From the NCBI GenBank assembly GCA_032718565.1, contig JAVGVS010000532.1:124001-188000 (forward strand): 64,000 bases of DNA, in the 5' to 3' direction. Below are positions 38,054-48,557 of the stretch, in pieces. This stretch comes from Distichodus sexfasciatus (taxonomy: Eukaryota > Chordata > Actinopteri > Characiformes > Distichodontidae). A program made the translations under genes and the position numbers. The notes below the pieces were generated by a model, which saw only the letters and a program-made list of their open reading frames with translations, did not search any database and was not told the origin of the DNA. Every line of letters begins with the position of its first letter. Position 1 is the first letter of the stretch.

Positions 38054-41000
38054 GTAACCACCTTTGAGAACCGACTTTAATTTGCTTAAACATTAGCAAC
38101 ATGTCAAGACGTCAACTGACCCAGTACTCGCCGATGCATCTGAACTCTCTTTTCGTCTTTAACGCAGGGATTAAAACAGAAATTTCCAACCTCGTTTACT
38201 GATCCCACCGTTTGCCCTCTGCTGGAATGTGCCTGGCATGTCTACCTCACCAATAAGAAGAAGGTAACCTCGAGTCTAAACTTCGGATCTAAACCTCGTC
38301 TAATCTTTAGATTCAAGAGTCAAGATTGTTTATTTGTCATATACATGGTTCTACATGTGTAACACGTCGTGACCTGCACCTAAGGCTGTGCAAATTAAAA
38401 TACAGATCAGTTAAGTTACAGAAACGTTAAAATATATATTTTAAAAATATGTTTCCTTAAATAGACATTTATACTATAAACAGTTACTGGACATATGCAT
38501 ATTATGGGATATATGGGCCATATGAAGAATTACAGTGTGCCTTTTTGTTGCATAATAGACATAAATGCATATACGTCATAAACTGCAGGTTGGATAACAG
38601 AGTTCTGTTATTAAGTGTTATTAAGAACAGGTTAAAAGTTATTGTGGCATGTCCCAGGCATCCCAACCTGCAAAAACTCATTTCAAGGAGGTCCGCCCCC
38701 CCACCGCCCACCCCCCACCCCCTCCCGGCGGCAACACGCGCCCGAGGGCGTGCCTCCCTCCCTGAAATAAGTTTATATATAACTTATTTATTTCTAAGTT
38801 TATTTATAGTTTCCGGGATATTTTATTCAATTTGCGGGCATTAGGGAGACGCTATCAATATGCGGGAGACTCCCGGAAGTTCCGGGAGACTTGGGATGCC
38901 TGCATGTCCTGGTTAAGACGCCTTATGATGGAAGCTCTGTGGCTTTTCATTTTGGCCGTAAATACTTCTGATTTCAGCAGGTCAACCAGACAATCAATGA
39001 GGTGAGAGGAGTCTCTGATCTTGGTTGCTCTAGCATCTCCTGCTAAAAATATCCTGCAGAGATGGTAGATCCAATCTGGTGCAGCATTCTGCCACCTGTA
39101 TGTCTCTGTGTAGTCTTTTTAACTGTTCCCTAACCAAGAGGTGAGGCTCCGGATGTTTTCCACAGTAAAAGAGTAGAAAATGGTCACTGGACAGGCCTGA
39201 AAATTCCTCATCTGTCTCAGGTGGTAATGAGAAGTTAACAAAGTGTAATGTGTTTTGCTCTCTGTCTTGTCAGGAGCTGAAAGGGGATATATGGCAGTAC
39301 AGCAGCCATGTGATGTGCTTTGTGAACGGGGAGCTGCTGGGCGATGAGGTTGAGCTGGCCAGGTGGGCACAGGTGCAGTGGCAGTTCACCTTCCAGCGCC
39401 CTCACGCCCTTTATGTGGCCCTTATGGAGGAGCATTATGCCAAACACCTGCACAACACTGGGGCAAGTATCCAAACTTGGGATGCTGGTGATCTGTGGTC
39501 AGTTACCGACCAAGAGGGTATCCTGTATCCTAACTCCGGCACCATTAATTCGATTTTATTTGTATGGCACTTTTTACATCTCCTAGGGTCATGGTGGACC
39601 AGGAGGTTGAAATTTCAAATTCAGCTTTATCCTGTTGCCAGCGAATGTAAGTCGCTCTGGATCAGAGTGCCTGATTAAAGCTAGAAATGTAGATGTTCAA
39701 CAGTCACTCGGGGGAAGGTATCTTGCTCATTAGTACCTCAGTGGTACCTTTACCGCTCCGAGACTTGAACAGATGACCTTTCGATCACAGGGCTAACTCC
39801 ACACTACCAGCTGCTCCAAAGAGTGAGAAACCTTGAGAGGAACAAAGACTCAGAAGGGCACCATAGAAGTTTTTATGTGTTTGGACAAGGACTATGTGCT
39901 GTAGTGTGGTGACAAATATTCACTCACAACAATGAAATCTGACCTCTGCATTTGACCCATCCATGAAGCAGCAGTGGCTAGCTGACAGGAACAGTGCTTG
40001 AAGACGATACCTTGCTCATGAGTACCTCAGTGGTACCTTTACTCCTGGGATTCGAACTGGCGACCCTCCAATCATGGAGTGAACTCCCAAACTGTTACGC
40101 TACCAACAGCCCCCCAAATTATAATCGAATGTATTCGGAACATTAATACATGTAATCACATTAAATAGAAATAATTCAAATAAAGTGCAAGTTAATGAAA
40201 ATAGTTCAAACAAAACAGAAAGCTGTATTATCACAATTCGAAGGCTAGGTATCATAGTTGATCACTGATAATGTACTGCGTAATGCCAGTTAAACGTTTT
40301 AACTGATTAAATATCTCACAACTGAATTATTAATATCCTCCAACCCACAGACTAACTAGCTAAAGTTAGGTTTACTATTCAGAATGAACTCGAGTCTACA
40401 TTACCTTGTTTATTTATTTTTCTCCCCATGAAATGCTCCCATATATTTTCCGTATCATTCATACGTTCTTCTTAATTAGTAGACCCGCCCCACGATGGAA
40501 GTGGAGTTACGAATGAACATTTACGCGTCAACACTGTAATTCCATGTCTATAAATTTTCGTGATCGAAATTTTGGTTAATTATTTTGACTAATTGTTGAG
40601 GCCCAACTTCTCCTTACAGCATGTGTTCGTATACATGGATATTGAGATCGGCGACGAGGCAGTCGGGCGCGTTCTGTTTGAGGTGAGTTCTGTTAATCAG
40701 CGTAACAGAAGATGTATCTGTGTGTCTGTATATCATTCACAATCTAGCATGTGCGTTTGCGTGTGTTTTTCCCTTTAGCTGTTCTCAGACCTGTGCCCGA
40801 AGACATGCGCAAATTTCAAAGCCCTGTGCACTGGGGAGGAAGGCGTGTCTCAGAGCAAAATTGCACTAAGCTACAAGAACTCCTTGTTCCACAGAGTAGT
40901 TCCAAACGGCTGGGTGCAGGGAGGAGGTAGTGTGGCATAAAACTAACACACACACAAGTTTCATCTTGCTGGTTTTGGCCTTTTTCTCACATAGACAAAT

Positions 41001-44000
41001 GTCCTCATAAAACCTGACAAATTACTGGTTGTCCTGTCGTTTGTGGTACGATTGGCTTCTCACAAATACCTAAAAGCCAGGTACACATTGTTGCTTCCTG
41101 CTTTCTGTGTGGAGTACCTCCTTTGACTTCCACGTCTCTACGTCTAAACAATACAGCTAGTAATTAGGCGATTAGGTAATTAGGTGAAATAATTAGCTAC
41201 ACCACATAAGGCGGGAAGTGATTTTTTCTTAACATGTTGTGCACTGCGCTCGAAATGCTCTGCCCTCGCTCCGTTCTCCATTCGCTCACACTCGCTTGAC
41301 TTGGAGCTGTGTTAGAAATGCCGGAACTATGGCGTTATTTTTGTATCAAAATTCTGAGCGTGCAGTGGAACTTCGGCGAGCAAAACATCTTGCATTTACA
41401 CGCTCAACTTCCCCTTCGCTCGCGCTCAACTTTGCCTTCCTCATTTATTAATATCAGCGTCGGCAGATATATGCATAAACAACATATCGGCATCGGCTAA
41501 TTATTCCCATATCGTGCATCCCTAAATTATAGCTCTTAGTTAGATCAACTACGTCTATTAACGTTTATTAGCAGCTTTTATCATTTCTTCTTTTTGACTT
41601 CTTCACCCTTTAATCTCCTTTTACGTTTTCAGACAGCCTCCTCAGGAACTGACAGTCTAGATGTCAAATATCAGTTTTTAGCTCAGCAGCGTCGTGTGTT
41701 AATCATGGAAAAAACTCAAGAACATTCGGTCATACTTTTTGTTAATGAAATTATCGCTCCGTGACAAGGCGTAAGATCAGTTCTGTTATGACAGGACTCA
41801 CAAAGATAGTTAAGAAGATGCACACACCTAAAAATGCATCGTCACTTTCATCGATGTTTCTCTGCTACAGACATCACTCCGCCAGGGAAAGGTAATGGAG
41901 GAGAATCCATCTACGGGCCAACTTTTGAAGGTGCAATACCATATAATACAACATATCTGGGTAATAAAGTGGCTATGATGTAGGAAAGACTGTGTGCTGT
42001 GTTGTAAACGTGAGTCGATTTTGTTCAGCGTCTGATGTCCTGTTCCCAGATGAGTGTTTCGCTGTGTCCCACAACAAACGAGGCATCCTGGGAATGGCCA
42101 ACAGCGGTCCCCATAGCAACGGCTCCCAGTTCTACATCACGCTGCAGCCGGCGCTGTGGATGGACAGAACCTATGTTGCTTTTGGGTAGGTTTTAAGGGC
42201 AGACCACTGGTCTAGTGGTTACGATACTCGCCTCTGGACCAAGAAGTCGTGAGGTTGAATCCTACCTCCAGCACTACCATCATTAGGTTCCTAAGCAAGA
42301 CCTCTAACCTTTAAGTTGATGTCAGGGTAACTGTCCCTGAAATTAGGAAAAATGTGTAAGTTGCTCTGGATAAGAGCGTCTGCTAAAGGGTGTAATTGAA
42401 AAGTAAACATTTGTTTTCTAGGGTTAGGGTAAGGGTTCTGCTCGTAGTTCCCATTATAGACTCCGGTACCCAACCACGACCCCCGGTTGGGATTAAGTGG
42501 TTCAGAAATTGAATGAATGAATGTATGAATGAACGAACTTTTGTCTCAAAGCATTTTTATGAGCCTCAAACATCTGAGAAATCTCACGTTCTTCATTTCA
42601 ATTAATATTTTGACCTTATACTAACCCATATCATTCTAAAGTATGTTATAGTAACTCATAACAAATCCTATTTTAGGTTAAAAGAAACTTTTTTTAAGAG
42701 CATCTTACATGAGGACCCTGATATAGAAATCCGTTCTCACAAAGACAAATCTGACGCGTCATATTTCAGAAAAAGCTTTGTCCTGGCCTTACATTAGTCT
42801 GTATGTTTCTAATATACTTTATACCAACTTGGTCTGACCTACTAGTCATTTTGCATTTTTTCTTAATAGTAAAGTCTTATACACTGCCCGGCCAAAAAAA
42901 AGTAACACACTCTCATATTTCGTTGAACCGCCTTTAGCTTTGATTACAGCACGCATTCGCTGTGGCATTGTTTCGATAAGCTTCTGCAATCTCACAACAT
43001 TTATTTCCGTCCAGAGTTTCATTAATTTTTTGCCAAGATCTTGTAGTGAGGATGGAAGAGTCGGACCGCTGCGCAAAGACTTCTCCAGCACATCCCAAAG
43101 AGTCTCAATGGGGTTAAGGTCTGGACTCTGTGGTGGCCAATCCATGTGTGAAAATGACGCCTCATCCTTCCTGAACCGCTCTTTCACAGTTTGAGCCCGA
43201 TGAATCCTGGCATTGTCATCTTGGAATATGCCCGTGCCATCAGGGCAGAAGTGTCTTCCGTCATGGTTGTTTAAGAAAGGAGAAGCTACTCTCTGCATCA
43301 GTTAGGGTTAAATAACTTGTTGCCAGCTGAAACATATTCATCCATGCAGTAATTATTCAATGGGAGGCTCTTACCTATTTGCTTAGTTAAATCCAGGTGG
43401 TGACTTTTTTTTTTTGGCCGGGCAGTGCATAACCCTAAATGTCCAGGACAGCAGCTTTGCAGGCTTGGTATTTTCTCACCCAACTTTATAGAAATGAGAT
43501 ACGAGATGCTCTTCTTACAGTATGCCCCTACCTTACGATTTACCCATCAAAAGGTGTCCTCTATTTGGTCACAAAAATATAAAAACATTAGGAAACCGAA
43601 AAGAGATGGTTTGCTTGCTGACCATGTCTTCACTTCTACATGTAAAAGTTTAAATTGACATAAAACTACTGAAGAAGGACATCGTGGTTGGAAGAATTGA
43701 AGGAACGAGATGTAGAGGAAGACCGGCAACACGATGGCTAGACGCAATCAGAACAGAGATAGGGAGAACAAAACTGCACAAGAATGATTTGCCTACAGAT
43801 CGTTGCTATGGTTCGGGACTGAACTCAATGCCTCTGTCTAACTAACTATTCAAAGTTCAAAGCAGCTTCCGTTTCCTAATTTCTGGGACCGTGTTCTTGA
43901 TGCAACTTGGGTTTAAACGTCTTGATCAGGGGCCCAGGTTTGTGTTTTAGGCGGTTCCACGATTCAAACCAACAATTTTATGGTCAGTAGCACAATGGCT

Positions 44001-44194
44001 TGATTTTTCCGATCGTTCCCCATCCAGCGCTAACACAACTGTCCAAATGAACACACATTTTCCTTTCTTTTTCCTTCAGGGAGGTTGTGGAGGGCACAGA
44101 TGTGCTGATGAGACTAGAGGAGGTGCCCACGTACAACGAGAGGCCCAAACAGGAGTGTAAGATTGCTGATTGTGGGTTGTTGACGTTTGATTGA
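37976..44194 (+). CDS. ppil6: PPIL6, peptidyl-prolyl isomerase-like 6 (complete)
   Basis: Eight exons join in frame to 294 residues: 37976-38053, 38168-38263, 39274-39462, 40620-40682, 40779-40926, 41871-41930, 42050-42185, 44080-44194. The N-terminal part ([20 protein letters not shown] and onward) has the length and pattern of vertebrate PPIL6. The C-terminal half is a cyclophilin fold: [14 protein letters not shown] keeps the catalytic Arg and Gln of cyclophilin [10 protein letters not shown] keeps the Phe, and [12 protein letters not shown] keeps the Trp. The Phe-Met pair is replaced by Gly-Trp and the active-site His by Tyr, so isomerase activity is uncertain. The start ATG at 37976 gives [12 protein letters not shown]; an upstream ATG at 37918 is out of frame. 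Intron 3 uses a GC donor. Introns carry SINE copies. All reading frames are intact, unlike mid-AK9. Confidence 0.95.
38168..38263 (+). CDS. ppil6: PPIL6 exon 2
   Basis: 32 codons, [20 protein letters not shown] then [12 protein letters not shown]. Acceptor AACGCAG, donor AAG|GTAACC. Confidence 0.94.
38655..38902. mobile_element. MITE in PPIL6 intron 2
   Basis: 248 bases with inverted ends CAGGCATCCCAA and TTGGGATGCCTG, flanked by CATGTCC on both sides (38648-38654 and 38903-38909). The middle is GC-rich on one side and AT-rich on the other. Confidence 0.7.
39274..39462 (+). CDS. ppil6: PPIL6 exon 3, GC splice donor
   Basis: 63 codons, [20 protein letters not shown] to YAKHLHNTG. Only the junction GGG|GCAAGT keeps phase 0 into exon 4, so the intron is of the GC-AG class. 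The rest of the donor is a full consensus match. Confidence 0.92.
39900..40115 (-). repeat. tRNA-derived SINE, family A
   Basis: Copy in PPIL6 intron 3 (CCTTGCTCATGAGTACCTCA, GGGATTCGAACTGGCGACC). A second, shorter fragment lies at about 39705-39815. Confidence 0.7.
40620..40682 (+). CDS. ppil6: PPIL6 exon 4
   Basis: 21 codons, [20 protein letters not shown] then E. This is the first strand of the cyclophilin domain. Confidence 0.94.
40779..40926 (+). CDS. ppil6: PPIL6 exon 5, catalytic Arg
   Basis: [20 protein letters not shown] to [13 protein letters not shown]. Contains the cyclophilin FHR and QGG motifs. Donor G|GTAGTG, phase 1. Confidence 0.95.
41871..41930 (+). CDS. ppil6: PPIL6 exon 6
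   Basis: [20 protein letters not shown]. Acceptor GCTACAG, donor G|GTGCAA. Confidence 0.94.
42050..42185 (+). CDS. ppil6: PPIL6 exon 7
   Basis: [20 protein letters not shown], then [20 protein letters not shown] and TYVAFG. Donor GG|GTAGGT. Confidence 0.95.
42200..42400 (+). repeat. tRNA-derived SINE, family B
   Basis: Starts 15 bases after the exon 7 donor: CACTGGTCTAGTGGTTACGA head, GAGGTTGAATCC B box, TTGCTCTGGATAAGAGCGTC tail. Confidence 0.75.
42882..43427 (-). mobile_element. Tc1/mariner-type transposon remnant in PPIL6 intron 7
   Basis: Inverted ends CACTGCCCGGCCAAAAAAA and TTTTTTTGGCCGGGCAGTG, with TA on the left flank. The minus strand carries a piece of a Tc1-type DDE transposase with [20 protein letters not shown], then [20 protein letters not shown]. 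The first Asp region and the DNA-binding half are gone. The element is about one third of full length, an internal-deletion derivative that cannot move itself. Confidence 0.88.
44080..44194 (+). CDS. ppil6: PPIL6 exon 8 and stop
   Basis: [20 protein letters not shown] then [20 protein letters not shown] at 44192-44194. Confidence 0.95.
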
Positions 44195-44308
44195 CTTTCG
44201 CTGTAGAAGACAACGAAGGGATTTTATAAAAGAAGATTTCATGAGAACATTTTCACTGGTGATTTTATTTCTGAGTAAAACTATATCAGATTATGATCAA
44301 AAATGTGG

Positions 44309-44371
<63 letters not shown>

Positions 44372-44474
44372 TTGGATGGATGACAGCACCAAATAATACT
44401 TAATACCCTAATAATACTTGATGATAAAATCTAATTGATAAAATCTTAATTGTGAAGGGGTTTAATGGTTATAT

Positions 44475-44480
44475 AATAAA
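44475..44480 (+). terminator. Possible PPIL6 polyadenylation signal
   Basis: AATAAA 280 bases after the stop codon, past a GATA microsatellite. Confidence 0.4.
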
Positions 44481-46021
44481 GAATGAATCAAAATGAGTTA
44501 AGAAGTTACCGATGAATTATCCCAAATTTTGTTTAATATACAAATTGGACCATCATTGTTATGTCTTTTCTGTCTTTTTTTGCCTGAGTGTATAGTCAGA
44601 CGTAATGAAGCACATGTAGCCTTAAATATTTTGCACGGATTTACTTTCAAATCTGGATCTTAAAAGCAAAATGGTAGGGTCCTCACCTATGGACGAAGAG
44701 TCAAAGTCAAAGTAAACTTACAGTCCTGGAATTGTCTTTTTGCATTAAATCTGCTTAAGATCTGCAGCAGTTCAATATAAATATTCTAAACCGACATTCT
44801 ATTAAATAATAAAGAGTATCTCTATAAAGAGCAAGTGCTAGAAGTAGAAAATGAAATTGTGCAATTTTATTATGCCAGACGTTCAAATAATATGTGCAAA
44901 TGTTGCAACAGCAGTCAATTGGAGAAAACTACGGTTACAGTCACATACTTTTATGCATTAAATGTGCATAAGATCAGCAGCGGTTTGACATGAGTATGCT
45001 GTACAAATAATCTATTTACAAAAATAAACATCTCTAAGAACTCTTCATAAGGACATTTTCACTGGTGAGGAGTGAAAAATACACAGCGAATGCAAAAAAG
45101 GTCATTTCTTATATTATTTCTGAGTTGAATATCAAAATATCAATAAAAATGCTGTGAATAAATAGATCAGTTTTACCTCCTAGTTTCAGAACTGAGAATC
45201 TCTAAAGCCACATTGTTAATTTTTGACTGAATACTTAAGATTCATAGGTTCAAATACAGCAGTAATTATGAAATGGAAGTCACACAGGATAAGAGCATCT
45301 GATACATTTTTACAGCATTAAATACAGCACAAACTGGTTATTCTAGCAACGGTCACCAGATGGCACACTAAGCGTTTTGTTGTGATATAAATGATGATGA
45401 TGATATATATATATATATATATAAATAATGATATAAACTGTGGATTAATTATTAATACCCATATTTAACAGACCTTGGCAAAATTTGAGGTTGATGTGTC
45501 ATCATGAAATATGATATATATTCTTTCATATTAGAAACACAGGAAGGTCCTTGTGTCATCTGACTTACATTTACGGCATTTAGCAGACTCTCTAGCAGGG
45601 GGCCGTATTGTGTGACAGAGTCGGATACAGGATACAGAGCAGGAAACCGATCCTCTGCCGCTTTAACCCCGCTCATGTCACAAGGTTTAGTCACCTGTGT
45701 TAAACCATCACATCCCTGACTTGTGTGTACAACTGTAACCTGTAATTTACAGTGTTCCACATACCAGGGTTTCTTTTTCTTTGGACGCATGCCTTTCACG
45801 AAAAATAAAGGTACCACGTGTGTCATGGTAGTAGTTTAATTAACTGGGGATGCACCGATCCAACTTTTCCAGTCCCGATACTGATAGTGATAGTCCTTGG
45901 GCTTTGGCTTTGGGCTGATAATGAATATTGATTTGATACAAGTGTGTCATCAATGTCTCACTGCATGGAAGAAAAAGGAAGCAATTTTGTTGTGTATGTA
46001 AACTGTGTATTTGTTAAGTGA

Positions 46022-46247
46022 TAAGTGAGTGATTATTTATCATTGTGAACACTGAAATGAAATGTGACTTCTGTATTTGACCCAACCGTGAAGGACCACT
46101 GGGCAGATATTTTTGGCAGCGCTTGGGGAGCAGTGTTTGAGAACGTACCTTGCTCATGAATACCTCAGTGGTATCTTTACCGGGCCAGAACTTGAACCGG
46201 TGACCCTCCCTCCAGTCACAGAGCCAACTCCCTAACTATTATGCCCC
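46022..46247 (-). repeat. tRNA-derived SINE, family A
   Basis: Family-A landmarks (GTACCTTGCTCATGAATACC, CTTGAACCGGTGACC). The internal ACACAGCACAG block is missing. Confidence 0.65.
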
Positions 46248-46992
46248 TCTGTATTTAACATACGTATATCAACATAAATATATACATAACATACAGTACT
46301 TAATAAGATATTTCAGTAAAATGATTTTTTATTCATTCATTCATTATGCAAACCATTTAATCCCTATCAGGGTCATGGACTACGTGTGCGAGGAAGGGAT
46401 TTGTACTGTGGGAGGAAACCGGAGCCCCTGACTTTTTCATTGTTTAATTTTTTTTTTGAGATGTAAGCGTTAAATCATAACATAATGCGAACAAACTTGA
46501 TCAAATTAAATCACAATTCACATAAGTTACATAAACAAGTAATGTAATTAAATAGACCCCCCCACATGCCAAATCTGGAAAAATCCTATTTGATTCTTAA
46601 GTTATAATACACAATCACTACATTAAACTAATAGTCAGATTTCACAGACATAATACTGAGATGCAAGTCTAAGATTTTACTTGGTGATTTTAAGATTCAG
46701 AATTCTTTGTCACATAGCTACATGCACATACAATTACAGCATTTAGTGAAATATAACTGGGTACACTCCTGAGACTGCAGTCTAAATACAGGATTAAGAC
46801 TAGTTCTGAACTATATTTATTTTTCAATGGAAAAATCTCCATTCAAAACATTCTGTAATCCAGGACTAGGTCTAATCTCTTTCTGGGAAACCTACTCAAA
46901 AAGTTTAAAATGAAATAAAGTAAATTTATTATAATAGAGAGAAAAATATATGCCTTAAACAAACTTCAGAAATTATGATTAGGAAGTAGTGT

Positions 46993-47876
46993 TATTTAAA
47001 AAAAAATCTACGTACACCTTAAAAAAAAAAAAATCTAAGATTACGAGAATAAAGTCGAAATGTTACGAGAATAAAGTCGAAATGTTACGAGAATAAAGTC
47101 GAAACTACGAGAATAAAGTCGAAATGTTACGAGAATAAAGTTTAAATACGAGAATAAAAGTCAAACTACGAGAATAAAGTCGGTACCGTTACTTATAATA
47201 AAGTCAAAAACTACCAGGAATAAAGTCAAATATTACGAGAATAGAAATGAAATGCCACGAGAATAAAGTCGAAACTACGAGAATAAAGTCGAAATGTTAC
47301 GAGAATAAAAGTCGAATCAAATTATATCAACCACATTTAACTTTTTAATAACCCTTACCTTTGACGGTTGATGCTGGCAAGGTCTTCCGAGAGCTAACCT
47401 TCACTGGCGCAGACGACGTGCTTGGTGCTGAGAACATATCTTAAACATTCAATGGTGTAACTGGATTTTATTCGCATTTCGACTTTTATTCTCAGAATAT
47501 TTCCTTGACTTTATTCTCGTAACATTTCGACTTTATTCTCGTAATATTTCGAATTTCTTGTTCGTAACATTTCGATTTTGTTCTCGTAACATTTCGATTT
47601 TATTCTCGCGAATATTTCTCGAATTTTATTTCGTAGTTTAGAGTCATTCTTCGCAACATTTTAATTTTATTCGTAGTTTCGACTTTTATTCGTGAACATT
47701 TTCTCGACTTTTATTCTCGTGAGCGTTTAGAGTTTATTCTTTATTCTCGTAACATTTCGACTTTATTCTCGTAGTTTAGAGTTTATTCTCGTAATCTTAA
47801 TTTTTTTTTTTTAAGGTGGCACTTAGATTTTTTTTTTTAAGGTGGCACGTAGATTTTTTTTTTTTTTAAGGTTCAC
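46993..47876. repeat. Long fold-back palindrome of a 22-bp unit
   Basis: The left arm (about 47035-47320) is tandem ACGAGAATAAAGTCGAAATG units. The right arm (about 47470-47795) is the inverse (CATTTCGACTTTATTCTCGT). A unique 150-base centre separates them. Both outer sides have A/T runs with an AAGGTG(G/T)(C/A)C-type motif: ATCTACGTACACCTTAAA at the left, AAGGTGGCACGTAGAT at the right. Confidence 0.85.
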
Positions 47877-47999
47877 TAAAACGCCGTCGTAAGAAATAAT
47901 TAAATATATTAATTATATTTTGATAATGTATCATTTTTTTGTTAACCCCCTCTGCAGTAGATGTTCATGAAGTAAAAAAAAAAAAAATTAAATAGTTTT

Positions 48000-48557
48000 G
48001 TATAGAAACCTTTATCCACATCGTGGCGTCGTGACGCCGCTCAGCCTTCGTCTGGATTCAGCAGGATCCCGCGTCCCCAACCTGATTTGCATATGGGCGT
48101 GGCTAAAGGGCCTGCGTCTCTTACGTGAGGCACGCACGCTCAGAAAAAACCTTGCGTCAGTCCCGAAGCCGTACAAGGGGATTCCAGCGGCACGTTGCCG
48201 CTTTTAGCCACACAAGCCGTTCTAGCGAACCTCCAGATTTCCCCCCCTCTACTTTGCACAAATTTCCTCGCTCGCCATCTGCACACTTGGGTTCGATAAT
48301 GTAGACCGGGGGTCTCCCCTCTTTTTTTAATTTTCATTTTTGTTTTTTTTTTCTTCATTTAAAAAAAAAAAAAACTTTCTTGGATATCGCCTCTCTTTTT
48401 CTCCCTCTGTCCCCGCGGCGCTGCGTAGATCTCCCTCTTTGTGGACGAGCGCGAACTTTCCCCAACTCGCCGAAATCGGCGCAACTTCAAAGGCTGCGTT
48501 CACAGCTGAAATTGCATAACAGTTAAGGAGGAAAAAAAAGGCGCAGAGGAAAGCATC
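48000..48557 (+). promoter_or_regulatory. CpG-rich promoter-like block
   Basis: CpGs are frequent here compared with the flanks. It contains an octamer-like site (ATTTGCAT), a GGGCGTGGC Sp/KLF-type site, and a pyrimidine-rich stretch before CGCGGCGCTGCGTAG. It ends at an ATG followed directly by a strong donor. The transcript start is not determined. Confidence 0.45.

Larger units (their letters stand above)
44195..46990. other. Intergenic, simple repeats and fragments
   Basis: (GATA)n at 44311-44372, SINE tail at 45565-45600, start of a GGGATGCACCGATCC element at 45846, family-A SINE at 46022-46247, family-C piece at 46336-46436. Otherwise AT-rich with no gene. Confidence 0.6.

Noticed and set aside
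42846..43298. 150-codon minus-strand frame as a host gene
   Set aside because: It is the C-terminal piece of a Tc1-type transposase inside inverted ends.
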